Shown one piece after another: positions 1 to 10,417 of a stretch of 64,000 bases of DNA. Below the pieces are notes generated by a model. It was not told the DNA's origin and did no database searches. It worked only from the letters and a program-made list of their open reading frames with translations. This stretch comes from Erinaceus europaeus (lineage: Eukaryota; Chordata; Mammalia; Eulipotyphla; Erinaceidae), in NCBI RefSeq assembly GCF_950295315.1, contig NC_080162.1, positions 68,857,760 to 68,921,759 of the forward strand. The letters run 5' to 3'. Position numbers and translations under genes: made by a program. The first letter of the stretch is position 1. The number at the start of each line of letters is the position of its first letter.

Positions 1-299
1 TGCTTTATTGGAAGTGGCATCTTGAAGCCAAGGAAGTTACCTATGATCAAGTTTTGTTTAAAACATGTTACTCAAGAAATGAATTCAAGTGGATTCTTAG
101 TCTGAGAGCTGGAAGTGACCAAAAAAAAAAAAAGCTTCTGGTTGTTTATGGGATAGTTCATGTTTATTAGTTCTAGTTTAAGACATGGAAAAAATATGTT
201 ACTAGATTTAGATTTTAAACCACAGTCTTATGAAAACATTTGTGAAAATACAAGACTGATCTATTAAAAGTCAGTGTTAACCACATTTCACCTACTTTT

Positions 300-545
300 T
301 TTTTCTCGCTTCCCGGGTAATTGCTGGGGCTCGATGCCTGCACTACGAATCCACTGCTCCTGGAGGCCATTTTTTCCCCATTTTGTTATCCTTTTTGTTG
401 TTATTGTTGCCATCAATGTTGTTGTTGGGTAGGGCAGAGAAGGAGAGAGGAGGGGGAGAGAAAGATATCTGCAGACCTGCTTCACCGCTTGCGAACCAGG
501 ATCCTTAACATCCAGCCTTGCGCTCAACCTGACCCCCTCACCTAA
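300..545 (-). repeat. SINE A-long
   Basis: Family A with the extra 3' module (GAATCCACTGCTCC on this strand). Confidence 0.9.
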
Positions 546-1254
546 AATTTAACTGGACGAAAGAACTCTGAACTTTTTTTTTTTTTAAAGGCAGCATAAG
601 CAGTTCAGCTTCAGAAACTGTTTTGGAGAGATGAAGAGAATCTCAAACCCCTGACTCGAAACTAAAGTATTTCTCTGCTCCCACTTACATCAAACAACTC
701 CTTCATTAATTAGTATTTGAGTCTGGGCATGTCTTACCTTACTGTTACAGAGTTTAAAAAAAAATTGGGGGGGGGTGATTTTTATGAAATTTTAACAGGA
801 GTCACATTTCTGCATTTTAATATTTTACATGAGCATTGGCTAGTCTCCTATAGCTAATATAAGGAAGTAGCACAACACACACTGGCTGGCTTAAGATAAC
901 GATTTCATTTGTATACTTTAGGCTAGAAATCAGAATGAAGATGTCTGGAAAGTCTGATTTCTTCTGGAGACTCTGAGGTCACTACTAGTCTATAACCCTG
1001 TTCTGGCTTTCTAGTGGTTTCTAGAAATTCTGTATTCTTTGGCTTGTTGATCTAATTCCAATTTTTGCCCCCATTGCCTCATATCACTGTTGGTGGCCAA
1101 ATTTTCCTTTTTAAAAATTTTCCTTCCAGCTCTATTGAGATACAGTTGTTGCCTACCTATGTTTAAGGTGTACAATGTGCTTAACATAAGTATATATATT
1201 GGGAAGTGTTTACAGTAAGAGTACTGAGCACACTGTGGGGTGGTGAAAGCTTTC
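546..1254. other. Unique sequence, no gene seen
   Basis: AT-rich, with no coding pattern or recognised repeat; the first 294 bases of the window are likewise unassigned. Confidence 0.6.
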
Positions 1255-1289
1255 AAGGTCTTCTTTCTTTTATTTTCTTTTTTAAAATT

Positions 1290-1985
1290 TATTCATAAAA
1301 AGGAAACACTGTCAAAACCATAGGATAAGAGGGGTACAACTCCACATAACCACTGGAACTCCTTATCCCATCCCCTCCCTTGATAGCTTTCCTATTTTTT
1401 TTAAAGATTTATTTATTAATTCATGAGAAATGATAGGAGAGAGAGAAAGAACCAGACATCACTCCGGTACATGTACTGCCAGGGATTGAACTTAGAACCT
1501 CATGCCTGAGACTCCAACGCCTCATCCACTGTGCCACCTCCTGGACCACAAGCTTTCCTATTCTTTAGCCCTCTGGGAGTATGGACCCAAGGTCATTGTA
1601 GGATGCAGAAGGTGGGAGGTCTGGCTTCTGTAATTGCTTCCCCAACTGACAGGTGGATCCATACTCCCAGCCTGCCTCTCTCTTTTCCTAGTGGGTCAGG
1701 GTTCTGGGGAAGCAGAGCTCTAGGACACATTGGTGGGGTTGTCTGTCCAGGGAAGTCTGGTTGGCATCATGCTAGCATCTGGAACCTGGTGGCTAAAAAG
1801 AGAGTTAACATACAAAGCCAAACAAGATCAGATCACATTGATGGGATTACAGTCAACAATATTTATACACCTTTCCCATATTTGGGAGCTACTCTCTTCC
1901 CCGATCCAGCTTTCTGGTCCTTTTTCCAGCCATGACTTCATTTCCCCAGATGATAACTTGGGTCCACTTGCATATCAGATTTCTT
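1290..1985 (-). mobile_element. L1 3' UTR, minus, split by a D SINE
   Basis: Matches the reverse complement of 6750-7160. The D element at 1395-1550 is flanked by AGCTTTCCTATT at 1386 and 1551. Confidence 0.9.
1395..1550 (-). repeat. SINE D nested in L1
   Basis: Duplication AGCTTTCCTATT on both sides. Confidence 0.93.
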
Positions 1986-1992
1986 CTTTTAT

Positions 1993-2130
1993 TTTTTTTT
2001 TTTTTTTTTTTTAACAGAGCACTGCTCAGCTCTGATTTATGGTGATGCAGGCAATTGAACCTGGGACTTTGGAGGCTCAGGCATGAGAGTCTGTTTGCAT
2101 AACTGTTGTGCTATTTAGCCCCGCCCCTCT
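1993..2130 (-). repeat. SINE C
   Basis: Long A-tail (T-run here) then GAGCACTGCTCAGCTC. Confidence 0.9.
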
Positions 2131-2253
2131 TTTGTTTTTAATACGACAGGAGTGAAACAAAGGGAGAGATAGATATATACAGTGGGATACAGAGAAGTGC
2201 AAGTACACCTCTGGCATAAAAGTATTTTGTGTAACTACTATGCTGTCTCCCCA
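2131..2253 (-). repeat. SINE C, diverged
   Basis: Only the head (ACTATGCTGTCTCCCC) is clear. Confidence 0.5.
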
Positions 2254-2255
2254 GA

Positions 2256-2560
2256 ATTTCATATGAGATTGTACAGAATGTTTGACTTGTTTCACTTAGT
2301 ATAATGCCCTCAAAGTTTCCTATGTTTTGAAATAGCAGAATTTTTTAATGTAATATTTATGTGTATATAACTCTTTTTAATTGAGGGGGTTAATGCTTTA
2401 CAGTGCATTTATTGAGATATGCATACAATTTCATTATGTACTAGGCCCCCCAAGTTTTCTCCTTCTCCTGTCTCCCCAGAGTCCTTTGCTTTGGTGTAAT
2501 ACACTATGTCCAGTCCGTGTTTCACTTTGTGCTTTCCCTCCCTGTCCCTACTTTATTCAT
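2256..2560 (-). mobile_element. L1 ORF2/3' UTR fragment, older
   Basis: CACTTAGTATAATGCCCTCA is a typical reversed L1 ORF2 end; then CTTTGGTGTAATACAC as in other L1 pieces here. Confidence 0.7.
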
Positions 2561-2585
2561 TCCTGCTAATAAGAGAGATCACTTG

Positions 2586-2996
2586 GGGCTGGGGAGACAG
2601 CATAGTGCTTATGCAAAAAGATTCTCATAGGGAGTCGGGCGGTAGCGCAGCAGGTTAAGTCCAAGGACCAGCGTAAGGATCCCAGTTCCAGCCCCAGGCT
2701 CCCCACCTGCAGGGAAGTCACTTCACAAGCGGTGAAGCAGGTCTGCAGGTGTCTCTCTTTCTCTCCCCCTCTCTGTCTTCCCCTCCTCTCTCCATTTCTC
2801 TCTGTCCTATCCAACAACAATGGCATCAACAACAATAAAAATAAATAAATAAAAAATATATATTTTAAAAAGATTCTTAAATCTGAGGCTCCAGAGTCTC
2901 AGGTTCAATCCCCAGCACTATCATAACCCTGAGCTGAGCAGTGCTCTGGTCTTTCTATCTGTAGGTCTCTTTCTCATTAAAAGATTAAATAAAAAT
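2586..2996 (+). repeat. SINE C split by a nested A
   Basis: Halves 2586-2628 and 2869-2996 rejoin; AAAAAGATTCT duplicated. Confidence 0.93.
2629..2868 (+). repeat. SINE A nested in C
   Basis: Intact A and B boxes, AATAAA-rich tail. Confidence 0.95.
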
Positions 2997-3031
2997 AAGT
3001 GAGATCATTTGTTATTCATCCATAACTACAT

Positions 3032-3329
3032 TTAAAAAAATTTATTTATTTTCCCTTTTGTTGCCCTTGTCTTTTTATTGTTGTTGTAGTTATTATTGTT
3101 GTTATTGATGTCGTTGTTGTTAGGACAGAGAGAAATGGAGAGAGGAGGGGAAGACAGAGGGGGAGAGAAAGATAGACACTTGCAGACTTGCTTCACCACT
3201 TGTGAAGAGACTCCCCTGCAGGTGGGGAGCTGGGAACTCGAACCGGGATCCTTATGCCAGTCCTTTCACTTTGCGCAACGCGCACTTAGCAACGCGCACT
3301 TAACCCGCTGTACTACCACCCAACTCCCC
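3032..3329 (-). repeat. SINE A
   Basis: Full length; AACGCGCACTTA repeated within the head. Confidence 0.95.
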
Positions 3330-3862
3330 ATAACTACATTTTATCCAGTCACCTAAAACATGCTCAAATTCTATCCATGTCACGATCGATTTAAATATCA
3401 CTTCAATTGTCCTGGAAGTACAGAATGATTTCCTTTGAGTATATTCCTATAAGTTAAATTTCCCCTTATACTAGGTATTGGATCATGGTCCACACCAAAC
3501 CAGCATGATTTCATCTTAACTTGACTATTCCTGCAAAGATCTTATTTTTCAAATAGTCACATTCACAGGTAACATGGATTAGAAGTTGAACTTAGTTTTT
3601 TGGCAGACTCAATTCAACTCACAACATTCATTTCCATCATAAAATGATGAAAACTAAGTTTGAGTCCCATGTGTCTCTTGTTTTAAATCTGAGCTAAAGA
3701 AACTGAATAAATGAACAGTATTATAATGTATTTGTAGGTATTTGAAGTCTTGAAAAACTCCCCCAAATTCCAAAATGGATCTCGAATTTCACCACCTATG
3801 TAACCAAGAAAATTGGATGAAGTGGTATAAAAGCTCCTGATTAAACTACTCCCTGTAGTTGC
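3330..3862. other. Unique sequence, no gene seen
   Basis: No repeat or exon recognised. Confidence 0.6.
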
Positions 3863-4000
3863 TGTTTTAAAGATTTTTCAATTAATCAGTGAACGAAAAG
3901 GAGAAAAGCTCAGCATCATTCTGACACACGCGATGCTGGGGACTGAATGCCAGATATTGAGAGTCCAGTGCTTTATCCACTTCACCTCCTCCCAGGCTGC
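3863..4000 (-). repeat. SINE D
   Basis: Diverged copy with GAGAGTCCAGTGCTTTATCC. Confidence 0.8.
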
Positions 4001-4263
4001 AAGAGACACTGAGTTCCATCTTTGGCACTGAATTAAAAAAAAAAAAAAAAAGCAAAGCAAAAGCCCAAAATCTGACTAAATGCCACAAAGCCCTCAAGTT
4101 AGTAATTCAATTATCCCAATGTCTTTTTAGTTCACCATCTAGACTAAGGCTCTTATGTGGAGGCATTAACATAAATTTCTATTATGCCTAAATCTGTATG
4201 CCTGAAAATACATTCAAGTATGCCTGATTCCAGTGTTTTAGAAACTAGTATAAATCTCTTCAC

Positions 4264-4594
4264 TTATTATTTATTTATTTTGCCCCCAGAGATATTGCTG
4301 GGGCTCGGTGCTTGCACCACCAATCCACTGCTCCTGAAGACTATTTTCCCCCCTTTTTGTTGTCCTTGTTTTATCGTTGTTGTGGTTATTATGATTGTTA
4401 TTGATGTCGTTGTTGTTGGATAGGACAGAGAGAAATTGAGAGAGGGAGGTAGATAGACACCTGCAGATCTGCTTCGCTGCTTGTGAAGCAACCACCTGGC
4501 AGGTGGGTAGCTGGGGGCTCAAACCGGGATCCTAACGCCGGTCCTTGTGCTTTGCACCATGTGAGCTTAATCCGCTGCGCTACGCCTGATCCCC
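4264..4594 (-). repeat. SINE A-long
   Basis: 3' module at 4290-4335. Confidence 0.93.
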
Positions 4595-4596
4595 CC

Positions 4597-4722
4597 TTAT
4601 TTATTTCTTAACCAGAGCACTGCTCAGCTGTGGTTTGTGGTGGTGCAGGGTATTGAACCTGGGACCCTGGAGCCTCAGGCATGAGAGTCTCTTTGTATAA
4701 CCATTATGATATCTACCCTCAC
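4597..4722 (-). repeat. SINE C
   Basis: Directly abuts the preceding A-long copy. Confidence 0.9.
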
Positions 4723-4732
4723 CCTCTTTACT

Positions 4733-4884
4733 TATTTTTTATATTTTATTTATCTTACTTTAAATTTAAGAGATACAGAAAGATGGACAGATAAGAACAC
4801 TGCTCTACTCTGCTTTATGGTGGTGCTGGGGATTGAACCTGGGATGTCAGAACCTCAAACATGTCTTTTGCATAACTACTAACT
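4733..4884 (-). repeat. SINE C, diverged
   Basis: Has a purine-rich stretch (GAGATACAGAAAGATGG) between tail and body. Confidence 0.75.
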
Positions 4885-5045
4885 GGCATAAATTTTATGC
4901 TTTAGAACATTTTCAAAAGCCCTGAGGTTTGTCCAGGCTTGAAGCAGGAATATATACATAAATCTAGATAGTTTAAGACCTTAATATTTGAAGTGACTAG
5001 GTCCAAACAACATCAACACTAAGCCATAAAAAAAGCACAAGATGA

Positions 5046-5168
5046 GCAGAGGGTAGACAGCATTATGGTTATGCAAAGACACTCTCATGCCTGAGGCTCC
5101 AAAGCCCCAGATCCAACCCCCCATATCACCATAAGCCAAAACAAATTCTTTGGTTTAAAAAAAAAAAC
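5046..5168 (+). repeat. SINE C
   Basis: Ends in an A-run just before the L1. Confidence 0.88.
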
Positions 5169-5174
5169 ACACCA

Positions 5175-7205
5175 GAAAAATGTGAAATATCTCACCTTGC
5201 TCTCAGGATAAGATTCCTCTGACATCAGACAAGAGACTAATTTCCAAAAAAGCAAATGACCCCACCCAAAAATGGGCAGAGGATATGAACAAAACATTCA
5301 CCACAGAGGAGATCCAAACAGCTAACAAACACATGAAAAATTGCTCCAGGTCGCTGATTGTCAGAGAAATGCAAATAAAGACAACATTGAGATACGACCT
5401 CACTCCTGTAAGAATGGCATACATCAAAAAGGACAGCAGCAACAAATGCTGGAGAGGCTGTGGGGACAGAGGAACCCTTCTGCAATACTGGTGGCAATAT
5501 AAATTGGTCCAGCCTCCTTGGAGAGCAGTCTGGAGAACTCTCACAAGGCTAGACATGGACCTTCCATATGACCCAGTAATTCCTCTCTTGGGGATATACC
5601 CCAAGGATTCCATAACACCCAACCAAAAAGATATTTGTACACCTATGTTCATAGCAGCATAATTCATAATAGCTAAAACCTGGAAGCAACCCAGGTCCCC
5701 AACAACAGATGAGTGGCTGAGAAAGCTGTGGTGTATATACACAATGGAATATTATGCAGCTATTAAGAACAATGAACCCACCTTCTCTGACCCATCTTGT
5801 ATGGAGCTAGAAGGAATTATGTTAAGTCAGAAAGATAAAGATGAGTATGGGATGATCCCACTCAACAGAAGTTGATAAAGAACAGAAAGGGAAACTAAAA
5901 GCAGAATTTGACCAAATCTGGAGTAGGGCACCAAAGTAAAACTCCTGGGGTGAGGATAGATATTTGGCTTCCCAGGGCAGTGGGGGTGGGTGGAAGGGAT
6001 GGGACACAGTCCTTTGGTGGTGGGAATGGTGTTTATGTACACTACTATTAATTTGTAGTCATATAAATCACCATTTAATTAATATGAGAGGGGAAAAATT
6101 GATTGTATATCTCAAACATTTTAAAGCACAGACTGAGTCTTTGATATGTTGTTGACTCTCTCAAAAGCCTAGACCAGGGAGAACAGAAGCAACCGGTGGC
6201 ACAGCTATATACAAATAATGTCAAAGGACATAAATTATGATGTTGGGTATGATACAGCAAATCCTAACAAAGGGATTTTTCAAAGTTAACCCAATTACCA
6301 AATAATGTGATTATGACAATAACTATCTATTGTCTTCTTGAACCCTAAAGACAGCAGGAACCTCACATTTCCCCTATAGAGCCTATATATCCCCCAGTCC
6401 TGGAACCTTAGGGTGGGGCACACTTTCCTGCATGCTTCTCTCAATTCATACTAAATAATATTGCATCTGCCCATCCCAACCTCATCAACGCAACGAGTAC
6501 CACCTCAACATGCTTCACTTCAGACTGTGTCCAGAGACTTCAGGTGCGGAATGACAACCCTTCAGCTTTATTATTCGGGTGAGACCTTTCCTTTCATAGT
6601 ATTCTCTAATTCCATTCCAGGCGGTTCACTTCCTAACAAAGTCCCAAAACCTAGATATAAACCAGGTCCCATGTTCTCACGTATCACTAACTAGGGCAAA
6701 ATATATACCTGAAAGCAAAAGTACACAATAGTCTGCAGTGAGTACCCCGCAACACTTCATCTGCACTATTCCAGCCTTTAGGTCCATGATTGCTCAACAA
6801 TTTGTTTGGCTTTCTATGTTAACTCTCTTCAGCCACCAGGTTCCAGATGCCAGCATGATGCCGACCAGACTTCCCTGGACAGATGACCCCACCAATGTGT
6901 CCTGGAGCTCCGCTTCCCCAGAGCCCCAACCTACTAGGGAAAGAAAAAGGGAGGCTAGGAGTATGGATCAACGAGTCAACGCCCATGTTTATCGGGGAAG
7001 CAATTACAGAAGCCAGACCTTCCACCTTCTGCATCCCACAATGATCTTGAATCCATACTCCCAGAGGGATAAAGAATAGGAAAGCTATCAGAGGAGGGGA
7101 TGGGATATGGAGATCTGGTGGTGTGAATTGTGTGGAGTTGCACCCCTCTTATCCTACGGTTTTGTTAATGTCTCCTTTTTTAAATAAATAAAAATAAATA
7201 AATTT
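5175..7205 (+). mobile_element. 5'-truncated L1, ORF2 C-terminus plus 3' UTR
   Basis: Frame from 5285 translates to the L1 ORF2 end (EIQTANKHMKNCSRSL, DPVIPLLGIYPKDS). It reaches TAA at 5660 and then reads on as EWLRKLWCIYTMEYYAAIKN, so the frame is broken. The 3' UTR runs to an AT-rich tail near 7200. This copy serves as a reference for other L1 3' UTR pieces here. Confidence 0.93.
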
Positions 7206-7219
7206 TAAAAAGCACAAGA

Positions 7220-7457
7220 TGAGGGGGTTGGGTGGGCAGTGGTGCAATGGGTTAAAAGCACATAGTACAAAGTGCAAGGATCCCAATTTGAACCCTGGGC
7301 TCTCTACCTGCAGGTGTTTATCTCTCTCCATCTCCCCCTCCCCTTTCAGTTTGTGTCCTTTCCAATAAAATTAGAAAAGGCTTCCAAGAGCAGTGGATTC
7401 ATAGTGCAGGCATCCAGCTCCTAGTGATAACCCTGGAGTAAAAAAAAAAAAAAAAAA
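7220..7457 (+). repeat. SINE A-long, internally shortened
   Basis: Head GGGTTGGGTGGGCAGTGG, then 3' module AGAGCAGTGGATTC. Confidence 0.8.
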
Positions 7458-7489
7458 GCAAACTTCAAATTTTCTCTGTAATTTTTTTC

Positions 7490-7668
7490 TTTTTAAATGT
7501 GTTTATTTATTATTGGATATTGAGAAATTGAGGAAGGAAAGATAGGGAGAGATAGAGATACCTGCAGCCCTATTTCACCACTCGTGAAGCTTTCATCCTG
7601 CAGGTGGGAACCAGGCGCTTGAACCTGGGTCCTTGTGCAATATAATGTGTGTGCTTAACCAGATGTAA
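7490..7668 (-). repeat. SINE B
   Basis: Reversed tail and CACCACTCGTGAAGC. Confidence 0.85.
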
Positions 7669-7709
7669 TTATGTTCTTTCCTTAAATATTTTTTTTTTTA
7701 AATTTTTGA

Positions 7710-7890
7710 GAACCAAGTGGTGGTGCACCTGTTAAGAGTGTATGTTATGATGCGCAAGGACAAGGGTTCAAGCCCCTGGTTCCCACCCACAGAAGGAAAG
7801 CTTCATACATTGTAAAGCAGTGCTGCAGGTTTTTTTCTTTCCCTGTCTCCCCCTCCCCTCTATCTTTATCCATTAAACAGAATATTTAGA
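7710..7890 (+). repeat. SINE B
   Basis: GTGGTGGTGCACCTG and GGTTCAAGCCC. Confidence 0.9.
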
Positions 7891-7929
7891 AAAAAATTGA
7901 ATAGCCATTTATATATTAAAAAAAAATTT

Positions 7930-8028
7930 AGTGCCAGGGTTATCACTGGGCCCTTCACAATGAATCCACCATACCCAGTGGCCATTCCCCACCCCCCTTT
8001 TTTTTTTATAGAAATTGAGTGTGTGGGG
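7930..8028 (-). repeat. A-long 3' module fragment
   Basis: ATGAATCCACCATACCCAGT followed by a T-run; the SINE body is missing. Confidence 0.6.
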
Positions 8029-8300
8029 GAGTCGGGTGGTAGTGCAGTGGGTCAAGCACACATGACACAAAGGGTTAATGGACTGGCTGAAGGATCCTGA
8101 TTCAAGCCCCCTGGCTCCCCACCTGCAGGAGAGTCGCTTCACAGTGGTGAAGCAGGTCTGCAGGTGTCTATCTTTCTCTCCCCGTCTTCCCCTCCTCTCT
8201 CCATTTCTCTCTGTCCTACCCAACAACGAAAACATCAATAACTACAACAATAAAACCAGGGCAACAAAAGAGAATAAATAAAATAAAGTAAAATAAAGAA
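8029..8300 (+). repeat. SINE A
   Basis: Contains an extra stretch AAAGGGTTAATGGACTGG between A and B boxes. Confidence 0.92.
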
Positions 8301-8886
8301 GGAAACTGAGTGTGCTCAGTGTGTTTCTTGGACTGTCTAGTGGTGGAATTCCCACTTCTAGTCTCAGAACCACCCAGCAGATAGAAGAAGAGAATCCTCA
8401 GCAAGATGGCTGCTTCACTACCACCTTTCGTCAGTTTAGTAGCAGTCATCCCATAGGCTTGAGTAGTTTCCACGCCAAGGAAGAATCAGTTGCTAGTTTG
8501 GGAAAATGGTAGCTGGTACCATCAGGAACATAGGGACATGACACTGATCCAAAAATACAACTGTGAAGAGGCATGAAATTTTCTTCTGACTTCCCACTTC
8601 AACATAGTTCATCAGACTGTGCTTGCATTTCACTGTGAGTTCAAGTCAAAACCTGGGACAATGCACAATAGATCTCCTCCCTAAAGAGGAAGCAACCAAT
8701 CCTTATCTTGTTTGGAGTTCTCCCACTCCCCCAGACATAATGGTATAGCAAGAATAAGGACTTTAAAATCAGATGCTTCCCTTGGCTAGCACACTGCTTT
8801 GTCAGATACTTGACAACAGTTTTGAGCCTGACCATGACTGTATTGAAGGAAGCTCCAGTTCTGTGGTCTCTTTCACTCTCTCTCTT
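8301..8886. other. Unique sequence downstream of CRLS1
   Basis: Complex, non-repetitive and not coding in a recognisable way. It may be further 3' UTR or intergenic. Confidence 0.5.
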
Positions 8887-9064
8887 TTAAAATACATTTT
8901 ATTTGGTAGAGACATAGAAATTGAGAGGAAGATGGGGGTAGAGAGGGAGATAGCTGCAGCACTGCTTTTACCACTTATGAAGCTTCCTTTCTTGAAGGTT
9001 AGGGACGGAACCTGGGTCCTTGCACATGATGATATGTGTGTTCTACCTGTGCCAGCACCTGGCT
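8887..9064 (-). repeat. SINE B
   Basis: Followed by a (TA)n tract at 9107-9134. Confidence 0.85.
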
Positions 9065-9155
9065 CCTCTGTCTCTAGCTCAAAAAGAATAATAATAAAAA
9101 AGAAATATATATATATATGTATATATATATATACAGTAAAAAACCAAAGGTGTAG

Positions 9156-9330
9156 GTAGGGCTAGGGAGACAGCATACTGGTTATACAGAGGACTTCCAT
9201 GCTTTCATGCCTGAGGCTCTGAGGTCTCAGATTCAATTCCTAGCACCACCATAAGCTAGAATTGAATAGTGCTCTCTGGTCTTTCTCTCTCATTAAAAAT
9301 AAAGTAAAATTAAATTAAATTAAAAAAAAA
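9156..9330 (+). repeat. SINE C
   Basis: Marks the left edge of unique CRLS1 3' sequence. Confidence 0.9.
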
Positions 9331-9469
9331 ATCAAACGATCCCAAACTAGTCACATTTACAACATAAATGAAAGCGACATATCTGAATGGACTAAATGAA
9401 TCCGAAAATGTACACAATAGCGGAGATTCACAGTATACTACACAGAATAACCCAAGTCAAAGGCAGCAC

Positions 9470-10329
9470 ACTTTACCCCCAATTTTTTTATTCTTTTAAC
9501 ATTTTAACAAAAGATTCCCCCCAATTTAAAAAAAAACACCTTTGAAAAATATACAGTTTCATGTTATTTACATAATATAGGAGTACAGGTTCCAGTATTA
9601 GACAAATGCTGTAATGTAAGGAACACAGTGAGAAGGCATGATAACTCACTGCCCCCTTGGATGGCATAGTGAACATGTATTCATATACCGACTACTAATT
9701 ATCCTGATACAGAACTGTTAGGCACCTGAGAGACTGGAAAACGACTGAACATCAGCTTCAATCTATTCTACTTTGATCTTATTTTCAGAAAGCACTGCCT
9801 TTGAAATCCTTTAAAGGTTTGTTGCACCCACAACTAAGTTATCTTTATTATCATCCTACATGACTGGCTAATATGTTTACAGATCTACAAATCAAACATG
9901 AATCTGTGTAGTTAAGTTGTGTGGAAAATTAAACCCAGCGAGTTCTTTAGTACTCAAAATAATCTAAATTCTATTCAAAGAGAAGCGAAAACTCTTCAAT
10001 TTCCATGCTCTGGACTTAAAAAAAAAAAAAAGAAAGAAAGAAAAATGAGTGACAATAATTGGAACCTTATAAATTAATCAAGAAAGCTAAGGTAAAAAAA
10101 AAATCTAAATTATAGAGTTTTATTTGTATTTAAAAATACATTGCAAATTTTGCATATGCCCATGATCAAGCTTATTTTTGATGCACATTACTTAAATTTT
10201 GATGACATGGTTTGTACTGACAAGTCCTTTTTCAAGCTGAACACCAAAACAGGGAAAATCCTGTGCATTTCCATTGGCTCTGCCGCCGCCGATGTATATC
10301 GCTTCCTCCTTAATGATGATGCGTAATCT
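9470..10329 (-). other. CRLS1: CRLS1 3' UTR (left end approximate)
   Basis: Non-repetitive sequence follows the stop until a family C SINE at 9330. Three AATAAA signals read on the minus strand at 10124-10119, 9849-9844 and 9492-9487. The last two are followed by GT-rich stretches, so either could direct cleavage. The end near 9470 is a guess from the last signal. Confidence 0.6.
9487..9492 (-). terminator. Candidate distal poly(A) signal of CRLS1
   Basis: AATAAA on the minus strand with a GTGTGCTG element about 25 bases downstream. An alternative AATAAA lies at 9849-9844 with GTTGTGGGTG downstream. Confidence 0.45.
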
Positions 10330-10417
10330 TCATCTGCCTTTTATTACCTGAACAGTCTTCCGACCATAATGGTAGTAACTGTAAGCTGATGCAGCTGTGG
10401 TGAAAGCTGTACAACAC
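10330..10417 (-). CDS. CRLS1: CRLS1 coding exon 7 (stop codon)
   Basis: It completes Trp and codes [20 protein letters not shown] then TVQVIKGR and TGA at 10332-10330. Acceptor ATAATAG. The second Cys (recalled human Phe) and the GR ending (recalled human D) are the clear differences; the rest matches. Confidence 0.95.

Noticed and set aside
1531..1935. 134-codon plus-strand frame
   Set aside because: Reverse complement of L1 3' UTR; the same frame recurs in other L1 copies.
5203..5742. 179-codon minus-strand frame
   Set aside because: Shadow of the L1 ORF2 end, which reads on the plus strand.
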